Source: Brassica napus
Taxonomy: Eukaryota > Streptophyta > Magnoliopsida > Brassicales > Brassicaceae
Length of the DNA stretch: 64,000 nucleotides
Direction of reading: 5' to 3'
Assembly: GCF_020379485.1 (NCBI RefSeq)
Contig: NC_063450.1
Location: 45,040,681 to 45,104,680, forward strand
Position numbers and translations under genes: made by a program. This document shows positions 24,351 through 35,793 of the stretch, piece by piece; the stretch's first letter is position 1; each line of letters begins with the position of its first letter. A model generated the notes under the pieces. That model had not been told where the DNA came from and made no database searches. It saw nothing but the letters and a program-made list of their open reading frames with translations.

Positions 24351-25916
24351 TATCGTCTAAATTAAACTATATGCTATGTCAAATATATAAATAAGTTAAT
24401 TTCGAAATTTACATTGAAAAGGTATTGCATCTGAATATTTTAATTTTTAAATTTGCATTGAAATTTTTAAAATAATTACAAATTACTAAAACTATTAAAA
24501 ATCTCACAATAAAAACTGTGGGATTAATGGTTTAGATTTTTTTTGTTACAACAAATATACAAATGTCAATAAAATCATATGAATAGGAACTAGGAAGCTT
24601 CAATTAAATATTTATATTAAAATATATTATATATCTATGTCAATATCATTAAAAATTAATTATATACCTTACAAAATAAATAAAATGATTGCTTTGATTT
24701 ATTTAATTTGATTTATGTATTTACTCCAGTTTAATTATATACATATTATTTACTCGCTTCTCAATTATTCAATATATTTATTATTTCATAATATGTAAAT
24801 GAACACAAAATAAATAAAAATATATAAAAACAATTAGTATACATAATGTTTATTCCGCGAGATGAATAATGAGCGGGTCTTTATCTAGTATTACATTAAT
24901 TGATAGATTAAATATTTATAATCTTACCTCATTAGCCACTATTATTTCGTTAAGTGACATAACTAGGAAATCAACCCATCTTATATATTAAAACAGAAGT
25001 CACAACCTTGATTCATGTGTGATTTTTTTTTAAATGAACCCTCATTAGAATCAGTTATCATTCATTTATTACTAATAACATGGTTTAATAATATATCATA
25101 ATTAATATAACCATAACTCCTACAAAACCGGAATGGTAAACATGACCAATTTTTAATCTTTATTAAATGTAAAATCAATTTATAGATAGCCAGGATGTAA
25201 ATCATTATCAAACTAGTCCATGGACCAATATATTATCCTATTGTTATTATTCTGAACATGCAATATAAATCAAATTTCGAATAATCCCTTAGACTAACGA
25301 CGAACACTATACCAAATAAGTTTAATTAATCACCATATGTATATTGCGTTTATAAAACAAATTATATACACCAAATATGAATTACAGACTAACTAATTGC
25401 ACCGTAATATTTTACAGGCACAATATATTATAGTGTTAAAAATTTGATGTTTTTAATAGTATCCCAAATTTTTTTTATCTGTTACCAATTTGGTTTAGTT
25501 TTTAACAGTATTTCCAATTTGATTTAAATTTTATATATATTTCAAATTTAGAAATAAAAAAAATATGTAAAATAGTACTGTTACATAATTATGTTTTCAA
25601 AACAAAATTTGAATTTTTTTTATAATAATAATATCATAAATCACATAAACACAGATATAATAGAATTAGATAATACATAATAGTAAACTAGATTAATTTA
25701 TTGATAAATTTTGTTTATAAACTAAAACTATTTAGTATATAAAATAAAATCTGCGTCTAGCGGTTACATTAAGGAAGTTCCTCCTTCTTACGCTTAGCTG
25801 GGACACCCTACAAAAAAAACGCATTAATATATTAATACCTTAATTGGACTCCCGATCCTGTTTTGTTCGGCTTAAGATCCTTGAGTAAACTAAAACATTT
25901 ACGAAGAATCATCTTA

Positions 25917-28052
25917 ACTAGGATAAGACATGCGCCTTGCGCAGGGTGAATTTATTTTTATATATTATCGATAGTTTCTTTTATATATTTGATCATTTTA
26001 TTTATATATATAAAATATTTTTTATTGTTATTATATAATTTTTTTCCGGTGAATCAGATCAATTTTTATTAAAAATAATAGAACAAAACTATAATTAATA
26101 CATCATGGGTTGATCGTATTGGACATTAAACAAATTATGACATAAAAACCTTATTTTTTCCATCGAACACATTCTTGAAAAAAGTGAACAGTATTGTTTT
26201 CACAGTTGAATTATTTTGACTTTTATCTTCCATATGGTTTTGAAAGCTTTCAAATCAACCATCGAATTGATACATGTCATTTTAATGTTTTAGTCGTATA
26301 CTTAAAGAAAACTTACATTTTTGTAATTTAAAGTCGTTTTAAAAAAAATATATAACATATAAGGTTTCCTCGTTTTTGTAATTTAAAGTCATTTTAAAAA
26401 ATTCAAAATATAAAATATAAGAAAAAATCTAATTTTTTATTAAATGGTTAATGTGATTGTTTATTTTTTTTAATAATAAAAAATTAAACAAAATGAAGAA
26501 GGATACAAAAGTTGTTATCAAATCTTTATTATTCATAATCATTAATTGTCATATATATGTAAATCATATTAGGTAATTTCGTAGCTTTTATTTAGGGAAA
26601 AAATACACACTTCTTATAATTTAGATTAATATAATGTTCTCTAGTGGACATTAAACAAATTATGACATAAAAACCTTATTTTTTCCCTCGAACACATTCT
26701 TGAAAAAGTGAACAGTATTGTTTTCACAGTTAAATTATTTTATCTTACATATGGTTTTGAAAGCTTTCAAATCAACCATCGAACTTATACATGTCATTTT
26801 AATGTTTTTAGCCGTATACTTAAGGAAAACTTACATTTTTGTAATTTAAAGTCGTTTTAAAAAATTCAAAATATAACATATAAGAAAAAATCTAACATAT
26901 AAGAAAAATGTAACATATAAGGTTTCCTCATTTTTTTTTATTTTAAAGTCTTTTTTAAAAAAAATATAACATATAAGGTTTCCTCATTTTTGTAATTTGA
27001 AGTCATTTTAAAAAATTCAAAATATAACATATAAGAAAAAATCTATTTTTTATTATATGGTTCATGTGATTGTTTATTTTTTAATAATATAAATTAAACA
27101 AAAATGAAGAAGAATGCAAAAATTGTTATCAAATCTTTATTATTCATAATCATTAATTATCATATATATATGTAAATCATATTAGGTAATTCTGTAACTT
27201 TTATTTAAGGAAAGAATACACACTTCTTATATTTTAGGTTAATATAACGTTCTCTAGTGGACATTAAACAAATTATGACATACAAACCTTATTTTTTCCA
27301 TCGAACACATTCTTGAAAAAAGTGAACAGTATTGTTTCCACAGTTAAATTATTTTGACTTTTATCTTCCATATGGTTTTGAAAGCTTTCAAATCAACCAT
27401 CGAATTGATACATGTCATTTTAATGTTTTTAGTCGTATACTTAAGGAAAACTTACATTTTTGTAATTTAAAGTCGTTTTTAAAAAATTTAAAATATAACA
27501 TATAAGAAAAATATAACATATAAGATGTCTTCATTTTTGTATTTTAAAGTCATTTTAAAAAGAAATATATAACATATAAGGTTTCCTCTTTTTTTATATT
27601 TTAAAGTCATTTTAAAAAATTCAAAATATAACATATAAGAAAAAATCTAATTTTTTTATTATATGGTTAATGTGATTTTTTATTTTTTTTTAATAATATA
27701 AATTTAAACAAAAATGAAGAAGGATGCAAAAATTGTTATCAAATCTTTATTATTCATAATCATTAATTGCCATATATATGTAAATCATATTAGGTAATTC
27801 CGTAGCTTTTATTTAAGGAAAGAATACACACTTCCTATATTTTAGGTTAATATAATATTCTCTAGTGTTATGTAATTATGGAATAATGTGACACCATTAG
27901 ATTAAACTATACTTTATATTAGATGCTCTAGAATTCTTTGAAATGGAATTTAGAAGGCATTTAGAGTGCCACCTAGGATTTGGGGTTTTTTTTAATTAAT
28001 ACAAAATTAAGGTTCTAATTTTTCAAATGCTTCTCAATTAATATATAGGGGA
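25917..28052 (-). mobile_element. Non-autonomous Helitron with three internal tandem units
   Basis: On the minus strand the element begins TCCCCTATATATTAATTGAG (preceded by A) and ends with hairpin TGCGCAAGGCGCA then TGTCTTATCCTAGT (followed by T). It is thus inserted between A and T as Helitrons are. The interior is non-coding. A 0.5-0.6 kb unit containing GACATTAAACAAATTATGAC and GGTTTTGAAAGCTTTCAAA is repeated three times, starting near 26120, 26643 and 27255. No RepHel gene is present. A member of the same family enters at 63298. Confidence 0.85.
26120..27860. repeat. Three tandem ~0.5-0.6 kb units in the Helitron
   Basis: Each unit runs from GACATTAAACAAATTATGAC through TGAAAAAAGTGAACAGTATTG and GGTTTTGAAAGCTTTCAAA to an AGGTAATTC..TTTATTTA block and CTCTAGTG. 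Unit lengths differ because of internal repeats of AAAATATAACATATAAG. The unit at 63507 onward is the same sequence. Confidence 0.85.
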
Positions 28053-29760
28053 TTACTCTCTCAGTTTCGTATAAAATGTCACTTTAGCATTTTAGCACTT
28101 TTTTTGTTACGTAAAAAGTGTCATTCAATAATTCCAATGCAATTTATACTTTCTTTTAGGTGTATATTAATTGTAAAATGCATTGATCTTAAAAATAAAT
28201 ATAATGTTATTAGTTAAATTAGATGACATTAATGAAAACATAAATGCATTTCAATCAGTTTCTTAATATGTATGAAAATGTTTTAAGTGACAATCTTTGT
28301 GAAACGGAGAGAGTATGAACTACGTTTCAAAGGAAGTGGAGATATTTCATGTGAATGGAAATTATATTAGTATATATAGTGTTTAGGACGTTTACAATTT
28401 AGGGTATATAAATATTATTCACAACCGTAAATTAGTTGATAAAATCGTGAAGTGATATAGTTTCATGATAAAGAATATTCGTTCAAAAAATCTTTCTGAT
28501 TCTTTAGTTGTTAGTAAAATTATTAAAAGCAAATATATATTAATGTAACATAATTAACAAAGTTCTATATCTAATATGTTAATGAAAAAATGAATAGGTC
28601 CAAAACTGAATGACAACTTTTTAAAATAAATAACAATATGACTTTAAATTAATATATTAGATTATATCCATGTTAAATTATGAAAATCGTTAAATGATTA
28701 ATTAAGATATTTTGTTTCAAAAAAAAAAAAAAAAAAAAAGATTAATTAAGATATTTTAAATAATTTATTCTATAAAAGGATAACTCGGTTAAGTTTTAAT
28801 AAAACCAAAGTAGAACATGAGAGAACTCATGGTGAGATATCTATAGTATCAATACTATTAAATCAGGATCATGACCAATTAATTGAAGTTTAGTCCAACA
28901 ATAACTATCTTATACATATTTTATAACCACTTCTTTGATTCCAAATTAATAGGAACCCACTTCTTCTTAACGTACTAAAAAACTGTCGATAACCTTTTAA
29001 TATTAGAATCAACTTTAGCATTTTACTCAACTTTGTAACAACTACAACTGAATAATCATATTATATTCACTATTCATATTATATATTTATAAATATTAAT
29101 TCCAATTTAAATAACAAAATCAAATTATATAAGTAAATTTAACAAATTGTATCAAAAAGTTTTAAAGCATAAAAATGATTTTAATACAAAATGGGTTATA
29201 ATTTAAATATTTTATTTTAATCTATTATATTAAAAAAACATCAAGATCTATTAACATAAGTGTGGTACAATTATTAAAACCTCTTATTAATCATATAATA
29301 AATATATTATACAAAGAAAAACACAAATATTAATAAAACATAAATATAAAAATTAAATTTCTGAAAAAATATAAAATAAAAAATATACATGTCTTTTTAA
29401 AGACATGTCAGAATCTAGTTTTATCTTTAAAATATATTAGTTTTAAAAGAGCAAAGAAAGAAAAGATAGAATCTCATTTGAGATATTGTGAAAACTCCAT
29501 CACAACATCTTACTCCAGATGTACTTCTAAGATACCTTTCAAAGTTTCTAAAGCGATTAGGGTGCTCTGAAGGTTTGATCAAAGGAAAAGAAACGACTAA
29601 TCTATTCTTCACTAACCAACAGATTAAAGTATTGGATAGAAACTATGCGTTTATTATAGATTTGTGCTGCTCACAGCATTTTTCTTCTTAATTCATTTCC
29701 TTTTCCCATAGATTCATAACAATTTGAATAATAACCAACTATAGGATAAGTTCGTTATGT
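28053..29760. other. AT-rich intergenic region, no gene recognised
   Basis: Contains a run of about 20 A at 28719-28738 and an AGATTAATTAAGATATTT block flanking that run on both sides, which suggests replication slippage or a small insertion. No credible coding frame was seen; the 67-aa frame at 29488-29691 resembles no family I know. Confidence 0.5.
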
Positions 29761-29768
29761 ATGGTTGT

Positions 29769-30042
29769 CAGAGCCAGCTTAGATAGGAGGACGGAGAATA
29801 TGATCCTGTCTCGAGCCTAAGGGTCCAAAAAAATTTATTTATACAATTTATTGAAATTTTTAGTTTAAAATTATATATAAATATATTTATAACTAAATTT
29901 TGCTATATATACTTCATATAAAATAACAAAATAGCTTAATAATTATATTAAAAAAATAATTATTAATTCATTAAAAAATGTTTTTGCCAAAGGCCATAAT
30001 TTTTTTTGCCTTAGAGCCCTAAAATCTTTTGAGCCGGCCCTG
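29769..30042. mobile_element. hAT MITE, same family as 17200-17515
   Basis: The inverted termini are CAGAGCCAGCTTAGATAGG and CAGGGCCGGCTCAAAAG. The flanks ATGGTTGT (29761-29768) and ATGGTTAT (30043-30050) match at 7 of 8 positions, as expected for an 8-bp hAT duplication. The interior is AT-rich and non-coding. Confidence 0.82.
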
Positions 30043-30130
30043 ATGGTTATATAACTCATTACACGTTAACTAGGGTCACCTTTCAACCTAATTAATCATG
30101 CATCCATCGTCAATTTTGTTAATATGTATT

Positions 30131-32878
30131 GAAAATTTGCCAAAACTAACCCACAACTTGATTTTAACCCCAAACATATACTCAAACTTGAATCAAATGC
30201 AAAACTAACCTAAAAGCCTTGTGAAATTACAGCCCATCCCCTTGTGACCAAACAAAAAAATAGAAGCCATTTTTATGAATATAGCCCTAGTAAGTCGTCT
30301 GAGTCGTCTGAGATGTTGGAAGTTGTCTAGACGACTTCAAAATAAGTCTTCTGGTGTAGCTGACCTTAAAAATAATTTTTAAATTTTTAAAAAAATATTT
30401 TGATAAACGAAAACTTAAAATCATGTAATTATAAACAGTTTTAAGTGATATAAATTAAAATATAACAAAATTGAATTGTTTTCAACATAGATGAGTGTAG
30501 GTAGTGAGGTAGTGTAGGTAGTGAATCATGGTATTCTTTGGTCTAGGGTTTGGCAACATATGTTGTAGTATTGTATGTATATTTAGGGTTAGATTTTGGA
30601 AAGCTTGTATGTTTTTTTGAAAAATTAATTTCTTACCTATACATGTTTATTTTTGTGTATAGTAAACACTTTTGAAGTTTAATTTAATTTTATGAAGTGT
30701 TTAATTAGTTAATTAAGTTTAGGGGTTATGTTTAGAGTCTAGACGACTTACATTTCAGTCGTCTGGTGAAGAAATTAAAACAGACGACTTACATGTAAGT
30801 CGTCCAAATATTCCCGCCTAAAATTAAAAAAAAAAATATTTTCCCGCTTAAATAATTTAAACCAGACGACTTACTTGGAAGTCGTCTGGGAAGTCTTCTA
30901 TTTTAGTTTTCTACTAAAAATATTTTAATTTCCCGCTAAAAATATTAAAGTCTTCTGGACGACTTCGTCTGAATCAAAAATATTTAACCTAATTGGATTT
31001 TTTGTCTCCCTATATAAAGAAAAATTTACACATTCTCTCTCATCCCCTCAAATGGCTGCAACAAAAATGTAATGTTCATCACTCTAAAACTCTTCAACCT
31101 CTCTCTAATCTCTTTGGCTTGAAAACATCAAACTTTATATGAATTTTTCAGTTTTGTCTTATGTCTTTCTTGCTAATATGAGTTTTACATATCTTGAAGT
31201 TACTTATCACTCTTAAAAATACAAATTATTCAAAAACTAGCGTAGAAGACTTAAAAACTAGCGGAAAAGACTTCCACAGAAGTCTTCTCGGATCAGTTAG
31301 AAACTTTAATAATGTTGGTAACCTCATAAATATCACCAATTAAGTTATAAATTTCATTCAGTAGCCCAAATATTCATTAATAAACATGAATTAACAAGAA
31401 AATGTTTAAAAGCCTTTATAGTTTTAGAGAAAATGCAAGTTTATTAAACATTGACGCATACGACATCCACGGAGGTAATCTAGTAGACTTCCAGAGAATT
31501 CGTCCATTTAGGTCGACGCGAACGACTTCAATCTAAGTCTTCCAGACGACTAAAATATAAGTCGTCTGGTCAATGCAGAGGTTATTTTTGCAATTGACTT
31601 TGAAATCTGTTAATTGGGACGACTGAAAAATAAATCGTCTACTTTTGTTTGGTTAAAAAAACTCCAAAAAACTAGACGACTTACATTTCAGTCGTCATAG
31701 GTTAGTTTTGCATTTGACTGGATTATTTCACAATTTTGACTTTCCTGGACGACTTACATTTCAGTCATCTGGTGAAAAATTGAAATATCAATAATTTATT
31801 AAAACTCGACGACTTACAATTAAGTCGTCATAGGTTAGTTTTGCAATTGAAAAAAAAACTTCAATATTTAGTTATACCCAGACAACTTACAATTCAGTCG
31901 TCCGCCCGACGACTTACATGTAAGTCGTCCAGGATTTACGAGGTTTGACCAGAATCTCGGAATAAAATCCTGGACGACTTACATGTAAGTCGTCGGGCGG
32001 ACGACTGAATTGTAAGTTGTCTAGGTATAATTAAATATTGAAGTTTTTTTTTTCAATTGCAAAACTAACCTATGACGACTTAATTGTAAGTCGTCTAGTT
32101 TTAATAAAATATTGATATTTCAATTTTCACCAGACAACTGAAAGGTAAGTAGTCCAAGAAAGTCAAACTTCTGAAATAATCCAGTCAAATGCAAAACTAA
32201 CCTATAACGACTGAAATGTAAATCGTCTAGGTTCTTTGGAGATTTTTTTGTAACCAAACAAAATCAGACGACTTAACATTCAGTTGTCTCAGAAAACAGA
32301 TTTCAAAGTCAATTGCAAAAATAACCTCTGCGTTGATCAGACGACTTCCAGGTAAGTCGTCTACAGCCAGACGACTTACCTGTAAGTCGCCTGAATGAAC
32401 AGATCTGGAAAAAACTCGATTTCATACCTTAAATTGGTGAGATAACTTCCTTAAAACACATAATCTCAAACGAAAGTGACCCATCCAGAATCGTTAGCTT
32501 CTTTGACTCTATGAACCATAAAAAATATATAATCAAAATCTTGGGTTTTTTTAGCTTAATGTGGAGAGAAAGTGAGAGAGATGTTGTGTTTAGTTCATAA
32601 GAATAGAGAAAGAAGAAGGGTAAATCGATTTTGGGAGCATTAAGAGCTTCAAATTGGTTGTTCATGGTGGTTGGGGTATTGATGACAATGACAATCTTGT
32701 AATTACTTGAAGATGATGAGGGTGAGAGAGTAAAAATGTCATTTTTGAAAAGAAAAAAAAAATGATGGCATTTTCGTGAATTATATGAACTTGTTGGGTG
32801 AATAGGGCAAAACCAATTTCCAAAAAAAATGGGAGGTTAGTTTTGTGTTTGAATTTAAGTTATAAGTTCAAAAAACCC
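30131..32878. mobile_element. Fold-back Mutator-like element rich in AAGTCGTC motifs
   Basis: The element is bounded by an exact 9-bp repeat ATATGTATT (30122-30130 and 32879-32887). Its diverged termini share CAAAACTAACC in inverted orientation. The interior has two parts. The left part (about 30290-31500) is AT-rich with scattered GTCGTC motifs. The right part (about 31490-32400) is a long inverted repeat centred near 31950, whose arms carry matching stretches such as TTGCAATTGACTTTGAAAT and its complement, each studded with ACGACTTACATGTAAGTCG-type palindromes. No transposase frame was recognised. The 9-bp duplication suggests Mutator ancestry; the palindromic arms would fold into a long stem. 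Confidence 0.75.
31490..32400. repeat. Long inverted repeat with AAGTCGTC palindromes
   Basis: Arms of about 430 bp each meet at about 31950. The sequence around the centre reads ACGACTTACATGTAAGTCG, a short spacer, and the same palindrome again. The arms differ by scattered substitutions, so they are old or diverged, but pairing is obvious by eye over most of their length. Confidence 0.85.
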
Positions 32879-32887
32879 ATATGTATT

Positions 32888-33825
32888 TGTCAGTATTAGC
32901 TCATTCGTCTTGTATCCAAGTAATGGTTGTAATGTTTACAGCCATTGCATGCATATATCGACGCACCAATATCTTTTTGTCCTTTCCAACACTCCGTCAT
33001 ATTCATACACATGCTGTCCTTTAAAAACAATTATTTCATGAAATTGATATGGTTCCTAGCAAAAGAAACTTAGTAATCAAATCCAAAAGCAAATCTCGTT
33101 CTCAGTTTAACCTAATTGTCTTATTCATACACGCTGGTACTAATTCCGTGTAAGTTTAATTATCGTTGTAAAGTAAAATTTTCATTGCAAAATGTATCAT
33201 TTTATAGTTTCAATATAAAATTTATTAACAAGATTTTTCTGATAATTTTTTTATTGGATGAAATATGGTGAGGTGTATAGTTAATGATATTTTATTTTGG
33301 AAATATACAAAATTAAATATTTTTTAATCTGTGTGTATCAACCTAGAACGATAGCTAAAATAAAACAGAGCGAGTATAATTTTTAATACTATTCAATATT
33401 GATTGGTGCAAATTTAAAGTTATCCGCAGACCAAATAGAAACAGTAATAATATGTACTAATTGATGTAATTGATATGGTACCTAACCAAATTATCGTCTG
33501 ACCTTAATTATTATCTCTGATATCTCTGAATCCCAGCACTGACAAAAATATATACTAATACGAGCTTTTCTAGATAAATTAAGTGATAGAAAATATATGC
33601 TTTCCATAAAATACTCATCCACAAAGAAAACGATGAAAACGACAGAATATAAAACTAAATGATGTCACTAGCATTTTTACTTGACCATCAGTGCAAGAAT
33701 AAACATAAATAATACGTAAATTGATCATGAAAAACATAAATCAACTATATAATATGAAGGCCCTCGTAGCATACCGCGAGAAACAAAAGCAACCTAAATA
33801 AAAGATCATATCATCCACCAACAAA
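32888..33825. other. Upstream region of FMO copy B
   Basis: AT-rich sequence without a recognised gene. It holds the expected promoter region of copy B but shows no motif I can name with confidence. Confidence 0.4.
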
Positions 33826-34392
33826 ATGGTGTTAGAGACAACAAAAAGCGAGGAACCAATCATGAGCCAGTCAAAGACGGTATGTGTGATAGGCGCAGGA
33901 CCATCAGGGTTAGTGTCGGCGAGAGAGCTAAAGAAAGAAGGGCATAAGGTGGTTGTGATGGAACAAAACGACGACGTAGGAGGGCAATGGCTATACCAAC
34001 CAAACGTGGAAGAAGAAGACCCATTGGGGAAAACCAAAATCCTAAAAGTACATAGCAGCATTTACTCATCCTTGAGGTTGATTTCGCCGAGAGAGATAAT
34101 GGGTTTCTCTGACTTCCCGTTCACGGTTAAGGAAGGAAGAGACACGAGGAGATTTCCCGGTCATGAGGAGCTTTGGTTGTATCTTAAGGATTTTTGTGAG
34201 GTGTTTGGGTTGAGAGAGATGATTAGGTTTAATGTTAGGGTTGAATTTGTGGGGATGGTGAATGATGATGATGTTACGAAGAGATGGAGAGTGAAGAGTG
34301 TAGAGAAGAAGAGTGGTGAGGTTATTGAAGAGGTGTTTGATGCTGTTGTTGTTGCCACTGGCCATTACTCTTACCCCAGATTGCCTTCTATT

Positions 34393-35793
34393 TAGGGATG
34401 TTAACTACAGGGTTAGGGCTCAGCCCTCTTTTGTTTATTATAAGCCCAGCCCTATTTTAACCCAACCCTATTTTGATCCTATTATAATCAAGGGTTAGGA
34501 CTGGTACCAGGGTTAACTCATTTAATTGAAAAAAATATTTCATTTATTTTTGTTCTTAAATTTTAAAGATAAAACTAGAAAAATTAAGATATCATAGGAT
34601 TCTTTCCTCCAATTTGTTGAGCATCAAAATCAAAAGTTTTTCTCCCAAAATCGCAAAATCGAGTTTTTGCTCCACAACTAAGAATAAAATTTTTCCGTCA
34701 AAAAAAAATTGTGTTTTTTTCCGCCAAAACCTAATTTGAGTTTTTCCACCAAAACCACAAAATCAAGTTTTCCCGCCAAAACCGCAAAATCGAGTTTTCC
34801 CGCAAAAACCGCAAAAACCGCAAAATCGAGTTTTCCTGTCAAAACTGGCAAATCAAGTTTTCCCGCCAAAACTGTAAAATCGCGTTTTCCCGCCAAAACA
34901 GCAAAATCAAGTTTCCGCTGAAACCGGCAAATCGGGTTTTCCCGCAGAAACCGTAAAATCTAGTTTTTCCGCCAAAACCGCAAAATCGAGTTTTCCCGCC
35001 CAAACCGCAAAATCGAGTTTTCCCGCCAAAACCAAAAAAACGAGTTTTTCCGCCGAAACCGGCAAATCGAGTTTTTCCGCCGAAACCGGCAAATCGAGTT
35101 TTCCCGCCGAAAACTACAAAATCGTGTTTTCCCGCCGAAACAGCAAAAACGAGTTTTCCGCCGAAACCGACAAATCAGGTTTTCCCGCCAAAACTGCAAA
35201 ATCGAGTTTTTCCGCTGAAACCGCAAAATCGAGTTTTTCCGCTGAAACCGCAAAATCGAGTTTTTCCGCCAAAACTAAAACCGCAATATCGAGTTTTCCT
35301 TACAAAACCGGCAAATCGAGTTTTCCCGCCAAAACCGTGAAATTGAGTTTTACGGGTTTTCCAAAAAAACTTAATTTAATTTTACGTTTTCACGGGAAAA
35401 ATCGATTTTGAGGTTTTGGCGAAAAACTCGATTTTGATTTTTTGGCGGGAAAACTCGATTTCGAAGTTTTGACGAAAAACTCGATTTTGCGTTTTTGGAA
35501 GGAAAACTCGATTTTGTTGTTTTAGTTGAAAACTCGATTTTGCGGTTTCGACGGAAAATTTCGTTGTTTAGTTTTTGGCGAGAAAACTCTACTTTAAGTT
35601 TTTTTGATGAAAAACATTATTAAATATTGTATAATAGTTGTGTGAATCAAAATAAAAGGGTTAAAATTTAAACTCTGGTCCTATTAGGGCCAACCCTATT
35701 TAAACCCTGTTTAAAAAATGAGGGTTAGGGTTACAAATGGGTTTGCAGGGTTAGGGCTAACCCTGTCACGTTGAGCCCATATTAACATCCCTA
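34393..35793. mobile_element. Non-autonomous hAT element with E2F-site minisatellite, in FMO exon 1
   Basis: The termini TAGGGATGTTAA and TTAACATCCCTA are perfect 12-bp inverted repeats. The 8-bp target duplication CTTCTATT is exact (34385-34392 and 35794-35801), diagnostic of the hAT superfamily. Next to each end are GGGTTAGGGCT-type subterminal repeats, again inverted. The core (34690-35600) is a minisatellite with repeats of about 27-30 bp, GAGTTTTCCCGCCAAAACCG plus AAAATC. It runs in one orientation to about 35350 and in the opposite one after 35395. No transposase is encoded. The open frames through it (SFPAKTAKS repeats) are by-products of the repeat. Confidence 0.92.
34690..35350. repeat. 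Minisatellite of ~27-30 bp units containing TTTTCCCGCC
   Basis: More than twenty diverged units can be followed. I count eleven exact TTTTCCCGC cores on the plus strand, each containing the E2F/DP consensus TTTSSCGC. The inverted block at 35395-35600 adds mostly decayed copies and one clear one (GGCGGGAAAAC at about 35443). Confidence 0.85.

Larger units (their letters stand above)
20902..24889 (+). mobile_element. Candidate Helitron carrying a captured neprosin gene
   Basis: The 5' end TCCTTTATATATTAATCGAG, preceded by A, closely matches the 5' ends of the Helitrons at 25917-28052 and 48340-49721. The nearest plus-strand 3' end with a hairpin is CCGC..GCGG then CTAGT at 24885-24889. Between them lies a multi-exon neprosin pseudogene in opposite orientation. 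The pairing of these ends is an inference. An alternative 5' end near 23978 (TCTATTTTATATAATAAG) would give a 0.9 kb element that excludes the gene. Confidence 0.4.

Noticed and set aside
34690..35350. Possible CRISPR-like array
   Set aside because: Units are contiguous without unique spacers, and the DNA is plant nuclear. It is a minisatellite inside a hAT element.
34678..35411. Repetitive proteins with SFPAKTAKS-type repeats on both strands
   Set aside because: They arise from a minisatellite whose unit is a multiple of three in places; open frames appear on both strands and there is no start context or homology.
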